The position numbers were made by a program, and so were the translations under genes. From the NCBI RefSeq assembly GCF_021044755.1, contig NZ_JAJNOR010000003.1, positions 146,782 to 210,781 on the forward strand: a DNA stretch of 64,000 nt, read 5' to 3'. Below, piece after piece: positions 7,807 through 17,104 of this stretch (positions are counted from its first letter, which is position 1; each line of letters begins with the position of its first letter). Below the pieces are notes generated by a model that did no database searches, was not told the origin of the DNA, and saw only the letters and a list, made by a program, of their open reading frames with translations. The stretch comes from Lientehia hominis. GTDB lineage: Bacteria > Bacillota > Clostridia > Lachnospirales > Lachnospiraceae.

Positions 7807-9021
7807 CTATTTAAAATGTTTATTAATACATAAACCAAAAAAAATAAAATATATTATAGCATATGGAGAAAAATAGCTTGTTTCTCCTAATGATGTGATT
7901 AACATAAATCCTAAAATCGAAAGCTCAGATATAAAATAAGTGGAATCAATTTTATGTCGAAAGACTATTTTAAAGAGTAGATAAACAATATACAAAAACA
8001 GCAGAAATGCAATAATGCCAAACTGCCCCAACATAATCGGCCAAAACCCATCATTTAAAAAGGCTGCTGTTTCTTTACTCAATCCATTAATGTAACCATA
8101 TCCAAGATTCTGATAAATAATAGAATAATTTGTAACTGAAAGGCTAGACCCAAATGTAGCAAAACCGCAGCCCAGAGGCCAGTGCGTTAGCGCTAACATG
8201 ATAGAGTCATCCAATAGAACTTGTCTGGCAGAAAAACCAACGCTAAAAAAATATTTCTCTATCTGCTCGTAACCAATCAAAACACATGATATAGTTGAAA
8301 ACAAACCAATAAATAGCTTTGATTTAGCTTTTATTTTTAATATATAAAAATATAACATCCAAAATATAACAACAGCAGCAACAGCCTTATAGCGGAATGT
8401 CAAAATAATGATACAGCTATCCATTATCATATATTTAAAAATTTTTTTATTAGATGAATTTATAATTGCCAAAATCAAAAGCATTATATATGCAACAGAT
8501 GCTAAATAAGTAGGATGTGGATATAAGAGCATAATTGATCTGGCAAATAATCTGTGTCCCATAGTATGAAATATTGGTTTAAAAAATGCATCATTTATTG
8601 ATAAGACAAAAAAAATAATAACAATAAATTTTGTAGTTTTTAATATTCTCTTACATATATCCTCAGCCGTGTATTTTTGAAAGCAAGTTCTGATGGCTAT
8701 ATAAACAATTAAAAATTTGGAACATATAAAAGCATCCTGAAACGAAATCAACCAACTCTGGTATTGATAAAAAAAGGTGGAAATTATTCCTATAAGTAAA
8801 ATAATCCCAAAAGTTATTATTATACGTTTTTCTATTCTAATTAGATTGGATAATTTTTTATAGTTATAAAAAATTATTAGTAAAAATAACAAAGTGATAA
8901 TTTCATCTACATATTGAAAACAGTATGCTATTTCCCGAATTGGGCAATATTGCAATGCCTGCTGAAAAACAAAACATATAAATATTACATTAACTAAAAA
9001 TGTTTTTTTACTGACTTTCAT
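7807..9021 (-). CDS. wzy: O-antigen/capsule polymerase (Wzy-like)
   Basis: 404 residues with about 11-12 hydrophobic segments and a large extracytoplasmic loop (roughly residues 265-325, with LALTHWPLGCGFATFGSSLS). That loop resembles the periplasmic/outer loop of Wzy and O-antigen ligases (H-x-P-L-G-x-G). Sequence conservation in this family is low, so the call rests on topology, the HWPLGCGFATFG motif and the position next to the flippase. It would join repeat units on the outer membrane face. Very AT-rich, consistent with acquisition together with its neighbours. The paralogous alternative (a ligase) is less likely in a Gram-positive locus. Confidence 0.78.
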   Translation of the reverse strand: MKVSKKTFLVNVIFICFVFQQALQYCPIREIAYCFQYVDEIITLLFLLIIFYNYKKLSNLIRIEKRIIITFGIILLIGIISTFFYQYQSWLISFQDAFICSKFLIVYIAIRTCFQKYTAEDICKRILKTTKFIVIIFFVLSINDAFFKPIFHTMGHRLFARSIMLLYPHPTYLASVAYIMLLILAIINSSNKKIFKYMIMDSCIIILTFRYKAVAAVVIFWMLYFYILKIKAKSKLFIGLFSTISCVLIGYEQIEKYFFSVGFSARQVLLDDSIMLALTHWPLGCGFATFGSSLSVTNYSIIYQNLGYGYINGLSKETAAFLNDGFWPIMLGQFGIIAFLLFLYIVYLLFKIVFRHKIDSTYFISELSILGFMLITSLGETSYFSPYAIIYFIFFGLCINKHFK

Positions 9022-9047
9022 ATATTTACCCTATATCCAATATTTCA

Positions 9048-10115
9048 TTAAGATTGACCACAAATATCATATATAAATTTCTCAACTTCTTTTGCCATAA
9101 TCTTTTCGTTGCAGTGAACTTTCAGATATTCTCTCGTTCCTGATTCTATTTGTCTCCGCAATTTTTCATTTTCAAGTACTGATCGAATCTTCTTTTCACA
9201 ATCTAATTCATTTTTTGGCTCATATAATATTGCGTTTTGACCATCACATAAATAATCAATAAGACTCGGTACCTTTGCTGCTACAACGCATTTTCCCAAT
9301 GCCATCTGCTGCATCAGTGTCATCTGACCAAATGAATAATTAAAGGATTCCAATGGTAAAATACAAAATTCTGAATTTAATATTTGATCTATCAGTTCCG
9401 TAATTGGCACATAAGGTATTTGAACAATTCCTTTAATTCCATTATATTTTTCCTCGACATGGCCGACTAATTTTAACTGAACATTCGTATCAATTTTCGA
9501 ATACGCATTAACAACGGTATCCCAGTCTCGTTTTGTATACCCGACGCAGATTATATAGGCATTCTTATCACAATATCGTTGGGGCTCCCTGGGGGCGAAA
9601 AATTCTAAATCCGCTCCAAATCTGATAAATCTTGCTTTAGATACTATCCACGGGAAAAAACTTTTATAGTATTCAATTTGACTGCTAGTATGATAAATGA
9701 CTCCATCAATGGATCTGCTCGCAAACTGCATGAGCTTAAGTGAAACACCAGATTTTGATGCAGAACTAAAGGAGCCAATATCAAAGACAATATGTTTGGC
9801 ATCTGTCTTGAAAAATCTCCGCCAAAAACTTAATAAAACTGCAGACTGCATACCGTGAGAAATAATTACATCGTATTTTCTCAGCACAGGTAATATTCGA
9901 AGCGTTTGTATTACATAAAACCTTAATTTGTTCTTTTCAAACCGCTCAATAATGGGTAATGAATGTATATCAATAACGTCAACTTCTATCTGCTTTTCAA
10001 AATATCGAAAAAACCAATACGGTTTACCAAATTCAAAATAATCTGGGGGTTGCCATTCCACGGGTGTTTTTTCACAGTAATGAACTTTCCAATTAACAAG
10101 CATTAATGCTCTCAT
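9048..10115 (-). CDS. Glycosyltransferase (GT4/GT-B fold)
   Basis: 355 residues, GT-B architecture. The N-terminal half is of the acceptor-binding type (SHGMQSAVLLSFWRRFF, VFDIGSFSSASKSGV). The C-terminal donor-binding half has RFGADLEFFAP, YIICVGYTKRDWDTVVNAYS and CILPLESFNYSFGQMTLMQQ followed by MALGKCVVAAKV, which includes the conserved acidic/Gly pattern before the nucleotide site. Probably adds one sugar of the repeat unit at the cytoplasmic face. Donor and linkage are unknown. The start overlaps the preceding GT2 gene by 23 nt; an internal ATG at 10103 is an alternative. Confidence 0.85.
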   Translation of the reverse strand: MRALMLVNWKVHYCEKTPVEWQPPDYFEFGKPYWFFRYFEKQIEVDVIDIHSLPIIERFEKNKLRFYVIQTLRILPVLRKYDVIISHGMQSAVLLSFWRRFFKTDAKHIVFDIGSFSSASKSGVSLKLMQFASRSIDGVIYHTSSQIEYYKSFFPWIVSKARFIRFGADLEFFAPREPQRYCDKNAYIICVGYTKRDWDTVVNAYSKIDTNVQLKLVGHVEEKYNGIKGIVQIPYVPITELIDQILNSEFCILPLESFNYSFGQMTLMQQMALGKCVVAAKVPSLIDYLCDGQNAILYEPKNELDCEKKIRSVLENEKLRRQIESGTREYLKVHCNEKIMAKEVEKFIYDICGQS

Positions 10116-11115
10116 TATCCTGACTCATCCTTTTCCTTGATTGATACAACTTCCTACAAATGCCAGCAACTGACTTCGGAATTAAAAGCATCATAGCAAA
10201 ACGTAAGGGATTATCTGAAATTTGATTCAGAATCCCGTTCTTGTAATATTTTATAATTCTTTTCGCATTTAAGCATCCATAGCTACGCATAGCCAGCAAC
10301 CTCCGCCAGGAAGATAACCCTGTATTTGTCCACACAGATTTTTTAACAAATGACTTTTCATCATCGTATAAGGTTGGAAGCAAATCGATAACTTTACACA
10401 ACACTTCTCCCCAAATATATAATGCTGAACCGCTTACCATCCAGCTCGATGTTTTTTTTTCCACATTATTATCATAAAATTCTGAACAAATATGCACAGC
10501 AAAAAAATTTCTGCTGCATATGTAATCATATATATAGCATGGATATAAAAATGCCGACGCCTCCGAATATCTTGTCTTTACTCTCTCCCGTTCTCCTTCT
10601 GTTATATTTCCATATATGTGCCGTCTTAAAATGGAACCGCCATAACCAGTCATACCCCAGAAGCATTCTTTAAAAAAAGGAATCTGATCCCTGTATTCTT
10701 TAAGATTGGTATTATATGGATCTTGTTGGCTCAAATACAGAATATCGTACTTCTTCTTTTTCAAAATAGGATAAATATCTTTGCAAAAACTTTTGTACGA
10801 CGGAATGCAGCCATCGCTACAAAGCCAACAGTATTCTGCCTTAACAGCTTGTAATGCTTCAAATACTTTATCATCCAATCTTATATCTGTTGGATATTTT
10901 ACATATCTTATATTTCGATTTTCTAACATGAAAGATATAACAATTTTTTCTGTATCATCATTTAAACTGCTATCATGAACAGAAAGCAATATTTTACTCA
11001 AAAATCCCTCAAATGTCTTTTTATAAATTCGCAAATAATGCTTTAGGGCTTCTGGTCTATTATAGGTTGGCAAAACAATTTCCAATAAATAATTATCACT
11101 ACACTCATCTTTCAT
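10093..11115 (-). CDS. Glycosyltransferase family 2
   Basis: 340 residues from the ATG at 11113-11115, which overlaps the preceding stop as ATGA, a typical coupling arrangement; an upstream ATG at 11136 would overlap more. GT-A nucleotide-binding start LEIVLPTYNRPEALKHYL at about residues 11-28. The usual DxD-type site appears degenerate as CSDGC in EYCWLCSDGCIPS. The C-terminus is basic (RKLYQSRKRM). It probably transfers one residue of the polysaccharide repeat. The degenerate DxD makes the exact metal dependence uncertain. Confidence 0.82.
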   Translation of the reverse strand: MKDECSDNYLLEIVLPTYNRPEALKHYLRIYKKTFEGFLSKILLSVHDSSLNDDTEKIVISFMLENRNIRYVKYPTDIRLDDKVFEALQAVKAEYCWLCSDGCIPSYKSFCKDIYPILKKKKYDILYLSQQDPYNTNLKEYRDQIPFFKECFWGMTGYGGSILRRHIYGNITEGERERVKTRYSEASAFLYPCYIYDYICSRNFFAVHICSEFYDNNVEKKTSSWMVSGSALYIWGEVLCKVIDLLPTLYDDEKSFVKKSVWTNTGLSSWRRLLAMRSYGCLNAKRIIKYYKNGILNQISDNPLRFAMMLLIPKSVAGICRKLYQSRKRMSQDNESINAC

Positions 11116-12026
11116 CGCCCTATTTTCTTTAAACATTTGTCTATTCCCTCTTCAAACGATATGGATGGCATAAAGCCTGTATCCTCCTTAAGGCTCTCTA
11201 TGCCCGCGCATAGACTTACAGGTTCGCCTTCATATGCAATCTCGCCAATGCCTATCTCCAATGCAGGATTTATTAAATTTCTTATGATTTCTATATAATC
11301 CCTGAGAGGTCTCGCTTCTCCATTTCCAACACAATAAACCTTGTTTCCTATAGCCCTTTGACCAATCAAATAAAATGCGCGTCCTGCATCTTCACTATAT
11401 AGATAATCCCACATTTGTGTACCCGAAGTAAACAAAGCCCTTTCGCCATTTAACATTTTATTAATGGTAGTACTAATCATGGTTGACTCATTGTCATATA
11501 TTCCATACACGCTGAATATTCGGCACCACAGGCAGTCCATTTCATGTTTTGAACACCAAAGTCCAGCCAATTTTCCTGCAGCATATTTTGAAACGCCATA
11601 TGCCGTTAACGGATTTACTGGTGTCTCTGGCATCAATCTATTTACGTTCTGACATCCATACTCAGCCTGGGAACCTGCACCTACAAATTTCTTACATCCT
11701 AAGATTTTGGAAACTTTAACCGCATTTAAAGTATATCTTATATTTACGTATTGTGTTTCTGGATTATTACGAGAGCATGGGGAAGTGTTTGTCCAAGCAA
11801 AATGGTAAAAGACATCCCAGTAACTCCCATATACTGTGAAATCATACGTATCCAAGTTTTCTAGACCACATTCGCAAATCGTAATAAACGGAGATTTTGG
11901 TATTCTCTCCATATACCTGCTATCCGGCCTAACAATCGCCAAAACCTCAACTTGATTGTATAGGCACTCTTGCAATACTGCATTTCCAATCATTCCGGTA
12001 CAGCCCGTTATAACTACTCTTCTCAT
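11112..12026 (-). CDS. SDR-family NAD(P)-dependent reductase, candidate YerF-like branched dideoxysugar reductase
   Basis: 304 residues, extended SDR fold: N-terminal VVITGCTGMIGNAVLQ (GxxGxxG), YHFAWTNTSP, catalytic YGVSKYAAGKL (YxxxK, about residues 141-151) and FSVYG. Relatives include CDP-abequose/paratose synthases and YerF. It follows ddhA, ddhB, ddhC and a TPP-dependent enzyme in the same order I recall for the Yersinia yersiniose cassette. From context it would reduce the keto group of the acetyl branch added by the upstream enzyme to give the 1-hydroxyethyl side chain. Alternative: a C4-reductase making a simple 3,6-dideoxyhexose such as abequose or paratose. Strong ribosome site (AGGAAATCAGG). 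Confidence 0.72.
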   Translation of the reverse strand: MRRVVITGCTGMIGNAVLQECLYNQVEVLAIVRPDSRYMERIPKSPFITICECGLENLDTYDFTVYGSYWDVFYHFAWTNTSPCSRNNPETQYVNIRYTLNAVKVSKILGCKKFVGAGSQAEYGCQNVNRLMPETPVNPLTAYGVSKYAAGKLAGLWCSKHEMDCLWCRIFSVYGIYDNESTMISTTINKMLNGERALFTSGTQMWDYLYSEDAGRAFYLIGQRAIGNKVYCVGNGEARPLRDYIEIIRNLINPALEIGIGEIAYEGEPVSLCAGIESLKEDTGFMPSISFEEGIDKCLKKIGR

Positions 12027-12070
12027 CCTGATTTCCTATCTTACGAATTCGCTAATTTCACAACAGCGGG

Positions 12071-13795
12071 TTATAGCTCCATAATTTCTTTGTACAATGC
12101 CCTGTCGATTAGTGGTTCTTGATCCTGATTCGGATTCCCAAACTTTACTTTGGGAAAAACATAAGTATTTTCTTCAATCATTATTTCTATTAGCTCCGGT
12201 TCCTCATCACAAAATTTCTTCGGCAAATCTTCCATGCTCAGGACCTTTCTGCACTTTATTCCATAGGCTTTAGCTATTGCACAAAAATCCGGGCTCTCAT
12301 ACCCTCCCTTTGGCACTGTCTGCACATATCTATCATGAAAATACATCTCCTGAAAGTGCCGTATCATGCCTAAAGCACAATTATTAAATATAATCATCTT
12401 AATAGGAAGTTTTTCTCTTGCAATAAACTCCATTTCCTGAATATTCATTTGAAAACCACCGTCACCACTTATACACGCAACAGGTTTCTTTTTTCCATAA
12501 TATGCGCCTATTGCCGCAGGCAAAGCATAGCCCATGGCACCATGGCCTCCGGAAAACAAAACGAGCTGATCTCCAGAGGTTTTAAATGATTGAGCCGTCC
12601 ATACCTGATTCTGTCCGACATCCGTTGTCACAACTGCCTTACTGGATAAAAGGGCACTGATTTTTTCCATAATTAGATTTGGATAAAAATAAATTTGATT
12701 TTCTACTTTCTCCTGAATATTTTTACATATTTTCAACCATTCTTTATACTTTTTGCCCTCTAAGTCAATGCCTTCTAAAACAGAAATTGCATCTGTCAGC
12801 TCAAGAAGAAATTGCTTTTCACTTTTATGGACTTTATTAGTCATTTCTCCATAATCTACATCAATCCGTATAATTTCCGCATTCGGAGCAAAAGCCTCTC
12901 TATCAGCTCCAACCTGTCTCACATCAAGCCTGCTCCCTAATGTCAGAACCAAATCACACTTTGCTAAAATAAAATTTGCACTACGTTTACCATAGGCTCC
13001 AATAAAGCCAAAAAAATAGTCACTTGACACATCTCCCTCTGATGAAATTACATCAAATGCAATCATACTGCTGACCACTGGAACCTCAAATTTTCCAATT
13101 ATCCTTTTTACTTTTTTTTGAAGTCCTTTTTGCTTAACTCCATTTCCAATTAAAAAGCAGGGTCTTTCTGCCTTTTTCAAAGCCTTTTCAATACACTCTT
13201 TAAATCGTTCCATGGTTTCATCTTTTGCACACGAATATTTCTTCTTTCCATATCCCGCCAGTTCATTTCTATCAATTTCACTTTTCAAAATATCCATCGG
13301 TATATCTAAAAGAACCGGTCCCTGTCTTCCATTTGTCGCAAGATAAAAGGCTTTATCTAGATAATACTTTATTTTGTCAGCCTGTTCTATATATGCTGAC
13401 ATTTTCGTGACATTCTTCACCATCGAAACGATTTCTGTTTCCTGAAATCCTCTTTGACGCACTCCCAGATTTCCTTTAGATTCAAATGTGTTTACCTGTC
13501 CTGTTATAAATAAAACTGGAATTGAATCAAAATATGCATTACAAATTCCCGTAATCAAGTTGGTGGCCCCTGGTCCGGATGTAGCATATGCAACGCATAC
13601 TTTTCCAGTAGCCTGTGCATATCCGCATGCAGAGAAAGCAGCTCCCTGTTCGTGATATACCACATGAGCTAATATCTTTTCTTGATATTTTCCAAAAGAA
13701 TCCATAAGGTGCGTGACCATTCCCCCAGGATAACCAAAAACATCCGTTATTCCTCTATCAACCAGATATTCAACAATAAAATCCGATACTTTCAT
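12071..13795 (-). CDS. TPP-dependent acetolactate-synthase-like enzyme, candidate YerE-like
   Basis: 574 residues with the three-domain TPP-enzyme layout. The catalytic Glu is in HEQGAAF (E49). SGPGATNLITG lies in the PYR domain. The PP-domain metal/TPP motif GDGGFQMN...FNN is at about residues 444-472. Free-standing acetolactate synthase would normally be encoded with ilvN/ilvC or budA; here it sits inside a CDP-dideoxysugar cassette, right after ddhC. YerE of Yersinia uses TPP to transfer a two-carbon acetyl unit from pyruvate to C4 of CDP-3,6-dideoxy-4-keto-glucose, which fits this position exactly. The assignment is by context and family, not by substrate-specific residues. A GAGGAAG ribosome site precedes ATG 13795. 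Confidence 0.75.
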   Translation of the reverse strand: MKVSDFIVEYLVDRGITDVFGYPGGMVTHLMDSFGKYQEKILAHVVYHEQGAAFSACGYAQATGKVCVAYATSGPGATNLITGICNAYFDSIPVLFITGQVNTFESKGNLGVRQRGFQETEIVSMVKNVTKMSAYIEQADKIKYYLDKAFYLATNGRQGPVLLDIPMDILKSEIDRNELAGYGKKKYSCAKDETMERFKECIEKALKKAERPCFLIGNGVKQKGLQKKVKRIIGKFEVPVVSSMIAFDVISSEGDVSSDYFFGFIGAYGKRSANFILAKCDLVLTLGSRLDVRQVGADREAFAPNAEIIRIDVDYGEMTNKVHKSEKQFLLELTDAISVLEGIDLEGKKYKEWLKICKNIQEKVENQIYFYPNLIMEKISALLSSKAVVTTDVGQNQVWTAQSFKTSGDQLVLFSGGHGAMGYALPAAIGAYYGKKKPVACISGDGGFQMNIQEMEFIAREKLPIKMIIFNNCALGMIRHFQEMYFHDRYVQTVPKGGYESPDFCAIAKAYGIKCRKVLSMEDLPKKFCDEEPELIEIMIEENTYVFPKVKFGNPNQDQEPLIDRALYKEIMEL

Positions 13796-13852
13796 TTTGC
13801 ACTTCCTCTGCCCAATTCAGATACAATACAACCTGCCTTGTGTCTTCTTGCT

Positions 13853-15196
13853 TCAGATTTTTAATGCACCTATGATAACTTCAGCCATATAATCCACTTC
13901 TTTATTTCCCATACCCGGATACACTCCGACCCAAAATGAATTCTTCATAATAAGTTCCGTATTCTCTAAATCGCCAATCACACGATAGTCTCTTCCTTCC
14001 TCCATTTTTACGAAGCAAGGATGTTTAATAATATTTCCGCTGAAAAGCAGCCTCGTCTGCACATTATGGTTTTCAATATACTGAATGATTTCATTACGTT
14101 TTAGTCCTGTTTCTGGTCTGATTGTAATTAAAAATCCAAACCAGGACGGTTTACTGCCCGGTTCCGGTTCAGGAAGAATTACTTTATCACGTATGCTGTC
14201 AAGTGCAGTATACAGACGACTCCAATTATATCGTCTTCGTTCTATGAAGGATGAAAGCTTTTCCAACTGCCCACATCCTACCGCGGCCTGCATTTCTGTA
14301 GCTTTCAAATTATAACCGAAATGACTGTATACATATTTGTGATCATACCCCTGTGGCAAATTTCCGTACTGACGATCAAAGCGATGTCCACAAAAATTAT
14401 CTTGTCCGGAAGGGCAAACACAATCTCTGCCCCAATCTCTGAAACTTTTAATTAAACGATTTAATGTGGAATCATTTGTATATATACATCCGCCCTCCCC
14501 CATAGTCATATGATGTGGAGGATAGAAACTACTGGTCCCAATGTCGCCCAAGGTACCCGTTAATTTTGTTTCACCGTTAATTGTATATTGTGTTCCTAAG
14601 GAATCACAATTGTCCTCTATTAACCAAAGATCATGCTTATTACAAAAAAGCTTTACCGCTGACAGATTAAACGGATTCCCTAAAGTATGTGCAAGCATAA
14701 CTGCTTTCGTTCTGGGACTAAGCGCCTTCTCCAGCATGTCTGCATCCACATTATACTGGGGAATTGTTACATCTACAAACACTGGAACAGCACCATATTG
14801 AATAATCGGAGTTATCGTTGTAGGAAAGCCGCAGGCGACAGTAATAATTTCATCTCCTCTTTTAATCTGCCTGCGGCCAAGTTCCGGAGCCGTCAAAGCC
14901 ATAAATGCTATAAGATTAGCCGAGGAACCACTGTTTACTAAATTTGCATATTTTACACCAATCCACTTCGCAAATTCCGTCTCAAATTGATGTGTAAAAC
15001 GCCCCGCAGTAAGCCAAAAGTCTAATGTGGCATCCGTAAGATTCTGCATCTCCTTTTCATCATAGACTCGAGATGCGTAACTAATATAGTCTCCCGGTCT
15101 GAAAGTTTTTTTTACTTCTTTGAAATCATGGTAATATTCTGTTATCATATCTTTAATTTGCTCTCGGGCTTCCTCTTCATTTTTCCATTTTTCCAT
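13853..15196 (-). CDS. ddhC: CDP-6-deoxy-D-xylo-4-hexulose-3-dehydrase (DdhC/RfbH, E1)
   Basis: 447 residues, aspartate-aminotransferase fold. Two hallmarks separate it from ordinary sugar aminotransferases. The PLP lysine is replaced by His in SFYPPHHMTMGEGG (H228/H229), as in the PMP-dependent E1 dehydrase. A [2Fe-2S] cysteine set is present as C197-x61-C259-x-C261-x7-C269 (DCVCPSGQDNFC), matching the E1 C-x57-C-x-C-x7-C motif with a four-residue insertion. It removes the C3 hydroxyl of CDP-4-keto-6-deoxyglucose with electrons from a ferredoxin-type reductase (DdhD/E3). No ddhD is present in the window. GGAGGT lies within the end of ddhB, so the two are coupled. Confidence 0.93.
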   Translation of the reverse strand: MEKWKNEEEAREQIKDMITEYYHDFKEVKKTFRPGDYISYASRVYDEKEMQNLTDATLDFWLTAGRFTHQFETEFAKWIGVKYANLVNSGSSANLIAFMALTAPELGRRQIKRGDEIITVACGFPTTITPIIQYGAVPVFVDVTIPQYNVDADMLEKALSPRTKAVMLAHTLGNPFNLSAVKLFCNKHDLWLIEDNCDSLGTQYTINGETKLTGTLGDIGTSSFYPPHHMTMGEGGCIYTNDSTLNRLIKSFRDWGRDCVCPSGQDNFCGHRFDRQYGNLPQGYDHKYVYSHFGYNLKATEMQAAVGCGQLEKLSSFIERRRYNWSRLYTALDSIRDKVILPEPEPGSKPSWFGFLITIRPETGLKRNEIIQYIENHNVQTRLLFSGNIIKHPCFVKMEEGRDYRVIGDLENTELIMKNSFWVGVYPGMGNKEVDYMAEVIIGALKI

Positions 15197-15197
15197 T

Positions 15198-16298
15198 TTA
15201 TTTACTACCTCCTAACATCTCATTTCTGTATAAAAAATCATTTATTTCTCGATCCATACACGTTCTTACATCTTCACCATTAAGCCAACATTTAGTCCAC
15301 TCGACAGTCATCTTCACTGCCATGCATAAGCTCCATCTTGGCTTCCAGCCAAATATTGTTTTCAATCTTGAACAATCTAATTTCAAATAATTTGCTTCGT
15401 GGGGGCCACCATCGGACATATCAATCCAGCTCATATTCTCCCCCCATTGCTTGACAAAAGTTTCGACCAATCGTCCTGTCTGCAGACAATCTGAATCATC
15501 TGGGCCTACATTATAATATCCGGCAAATCTGGAGTCTAAATATTGCATTTTTGCAATCAGTAAATAAACAAATAACGGTTCTAGTACATGTTGATACGGA
15601 CGCACAGAATATGGGTTCCTTACAATTATGTTCCGCCTGCTGATTGCCGCCCTGATACAATCCGGAATAATCCGATTATTGGCGAAATCACCGCCGCCTA
15701 TGACATTTCCAGCCCGAACCGTCGAAACAGGAAGGGATATATTACCATCTGAATCTGTAAAAAAAGACTGGTTATAACAATGAGTAACTAACTCAGAGCA
15801 CGATTTAGAGTTGGAATACGGATCATATCCATCTAATTCATCATTTTCTCGGTACCCCCACTCCCATTCGTTATTTTTATATACTTTGTCCGTTGTAACA
15901 TTTAAAAGGGATTTGACACATCTATTATTCCTTGCGCATTCAAGAATATTGACTGTCCCCATAACATTTGTTTCATATGTATACACCGGATTTATATAAC
16001 CGTCTTTTACTATCGGCTGTGCCGCTAAATGAAATATTATTTCTGGCTGTGCCATCTTAATGGCCTTGTTCAATGAATCATAATTTCGAATATCCCCTAT
16101 GACGGAACATATACCCTCTTTAATTCCAGCAATATCATACAATGATGGGTCTGTAGGCGGTTCCAAAGAATAGCCCGTAATCTGTGCACCTAAATTAATA
16201 AGCATTTTACATAGCCATGAACCTTTGAAGCCGGTATGGCCCGTAATAAAAACCCTTCTGTCTCTGTAAAAATCCAGGTCAAAACATGGTACAATCAT
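15198..16298 (-). CDS. ddhB: CDP-glucose 4,6-dehydratase (DdhB/RfbG)
   Basis: 366 residues from ATG 16298 (GGGAG 8 nt upstream); a TTG at 16331 overlapping ddhA is possible but less likely. Extended SDR: VFITGHTGFKGSWLCKML (NAD site with the GFKGSWL signature specific to this enzyme), TDKVY (dehydratase Thr-Asp-Lys), and catalytic YDPYSNSKSCSEL (YxxxK). It converts CDP-glucose to CDP-4-keto-6-deoxyglucose, step two of the CDP-dideoxyhexose pathway. It lies between ddhA and ddhC. Confidence 0.95.
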   Translation of the reverse strand: MIVPCFDLDFYRDRRVFITGHTGFKGSWLCKMLINLGAQITGYSLEPPTDPSLYDIAGIKEGICSVIGDIRNYDSLNKAIKMAQPEIIFHLAAQPIVKDGYINPVYTYETNVMGTVNILECARNNRCVKSLLNVTTDKVYKNNEWEWGYRENDELDGYDPYSNSKSCSELVTHCYNQSFFTDSDGNISLPVSTVRAGNVIGGGDFANNRIIPDCIRAAISRRNIIVRNPYSVRPYQHVLEPLFVYLLIAKMQYLDSRFAGYYNVGPDDSDCLQTGRLVETFVKQWGENMSWIDMSDGGPHEANYLKLDCSRLKTIFGWKPRWSLCMAVKMTVEWTKCWLNGEDVRTCMDREINDFLYRNEMLGGSK

Positions 16299-16327
16299 TT
16301 CATTATCTCCCACTAATAAATCTCTTA

Positions 16328-17104
16328 TCAATCAGTCCAGCATCTCCATGGTGCTTGTCCGGCAGACCAAAGTGCATCAAGCTTTTGTTTATCCCTCAGA
16401 GTGTCCATACACTGCCAAAATCCCCCATGTTTGTAACACATCAGTTCCCTATTAGCCGCAAGCTTCTCCATAGGTTCTCGTTCAAACATCGTCGAATCGT
16501 CGTCTATATAATTAAGTACATCCGGCTCCAATACCATAAAACCGCCGTTTATCCATCCTGCGTCTGCTTGGCTCTTCTCTCGAAAAGACAAAACTTGGTC
16601 ACCATTCAAATCTATATTTCCATAACGGCAGTCCGGCCTGACTGCCATCATAGTAGCCATCCTCTGGTGTTTTTTATGATATATTAATGTATCCGAAATG
16701 TTAACGTCCGACACTCCATCTCCATATGTCATGAAAAATGTATCGTTACCTATGAACTGCTTAACCCTTTTCAAACGTCCTCCAGTCATAGTATTCAGTC
16801 CTGTATCAACAACTGTGACCTTCCACGGTTCCGCATGCTTATTATGTACTATCATTTTATCGTCTTTGGTAAAATCAAACGTAACATCTGAAGTATGTAA
16901 AAAATAATCTGCAAACCATTCTTTTATTACATGCTGCTTATATCCAGCGCAGATAATAAATTCGTAAAAGCCAAAATATGAATATCTTTTCATTATATGC
17001 CATAAAATCGGCATCTCTCCGATTTCTACCATTGGTTTCGGCTTAAATTGAGATTCTTCTGATATACGCGTCCCATACCCGCCTGCTAATAGAACTACTT
17101 TCAT
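16328..17104 (-). CDS. ddhA: Glucose-1-phosphate cytidylyltransferase (DdhA/RfbF)
   Basis: 258 residues, the usual RfbF length. The nucleotidyltransferase signature LAGGYGTRISEES and KPKPMVEIG lies at residues ~5-30. FMTYGDGVSDVNISD carries the metal-binding Asp of YGDGV. GWINGGFMVLEP is also typical of the family. It makes CDP-glucose from glucose-1-phosphate and CTP, committing carbon to the CDP-sugar branch. The start overlaps the preceding acyltransferase stop by 4 nt (ATGA). Confidence 0.95.
   Translation of the reverse strand: MKVVLLAGGYGTRISEESQFKPKPMVEIGEMPILWHIMKRYSYFGFYEFIICAGYKQHVIKEWFADYFLHTSDVTFDFTKDDKMIVHNKHAEPWKVTVVDTGLNTMTGGRLKRVKQFIGNDTFFMTYGDGVSDVNISDTLIYHKKHQRMATMMAVRPDCRYGNIDLNGDQVLSFREKSQADAGWINGGFMVLEPDVLNYIDDDSTMFEREPMEKLAANRELMCYKHGGFWQCMDTLRDKQKLDALWSAGQAPWRCWTD

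Noticed and set aside
12071..13795. Annotation of the TPP enzyme as housekeeping acetolactate synthase (IlvB/AlsS)
   Set aside because: No ilvN, ilvC or budA nearby and the gene is embedded between ddhC and a sugar reductase; the YerE-like role fits better, though not proven.
13853..15196. Annotation as an ordinary DegT/DnrJ/EryC1 aminotransferase
   Set aside because: The PLP lysine is replaced by His and Fe-S cysteines are present, which are E1 dehydrase features.
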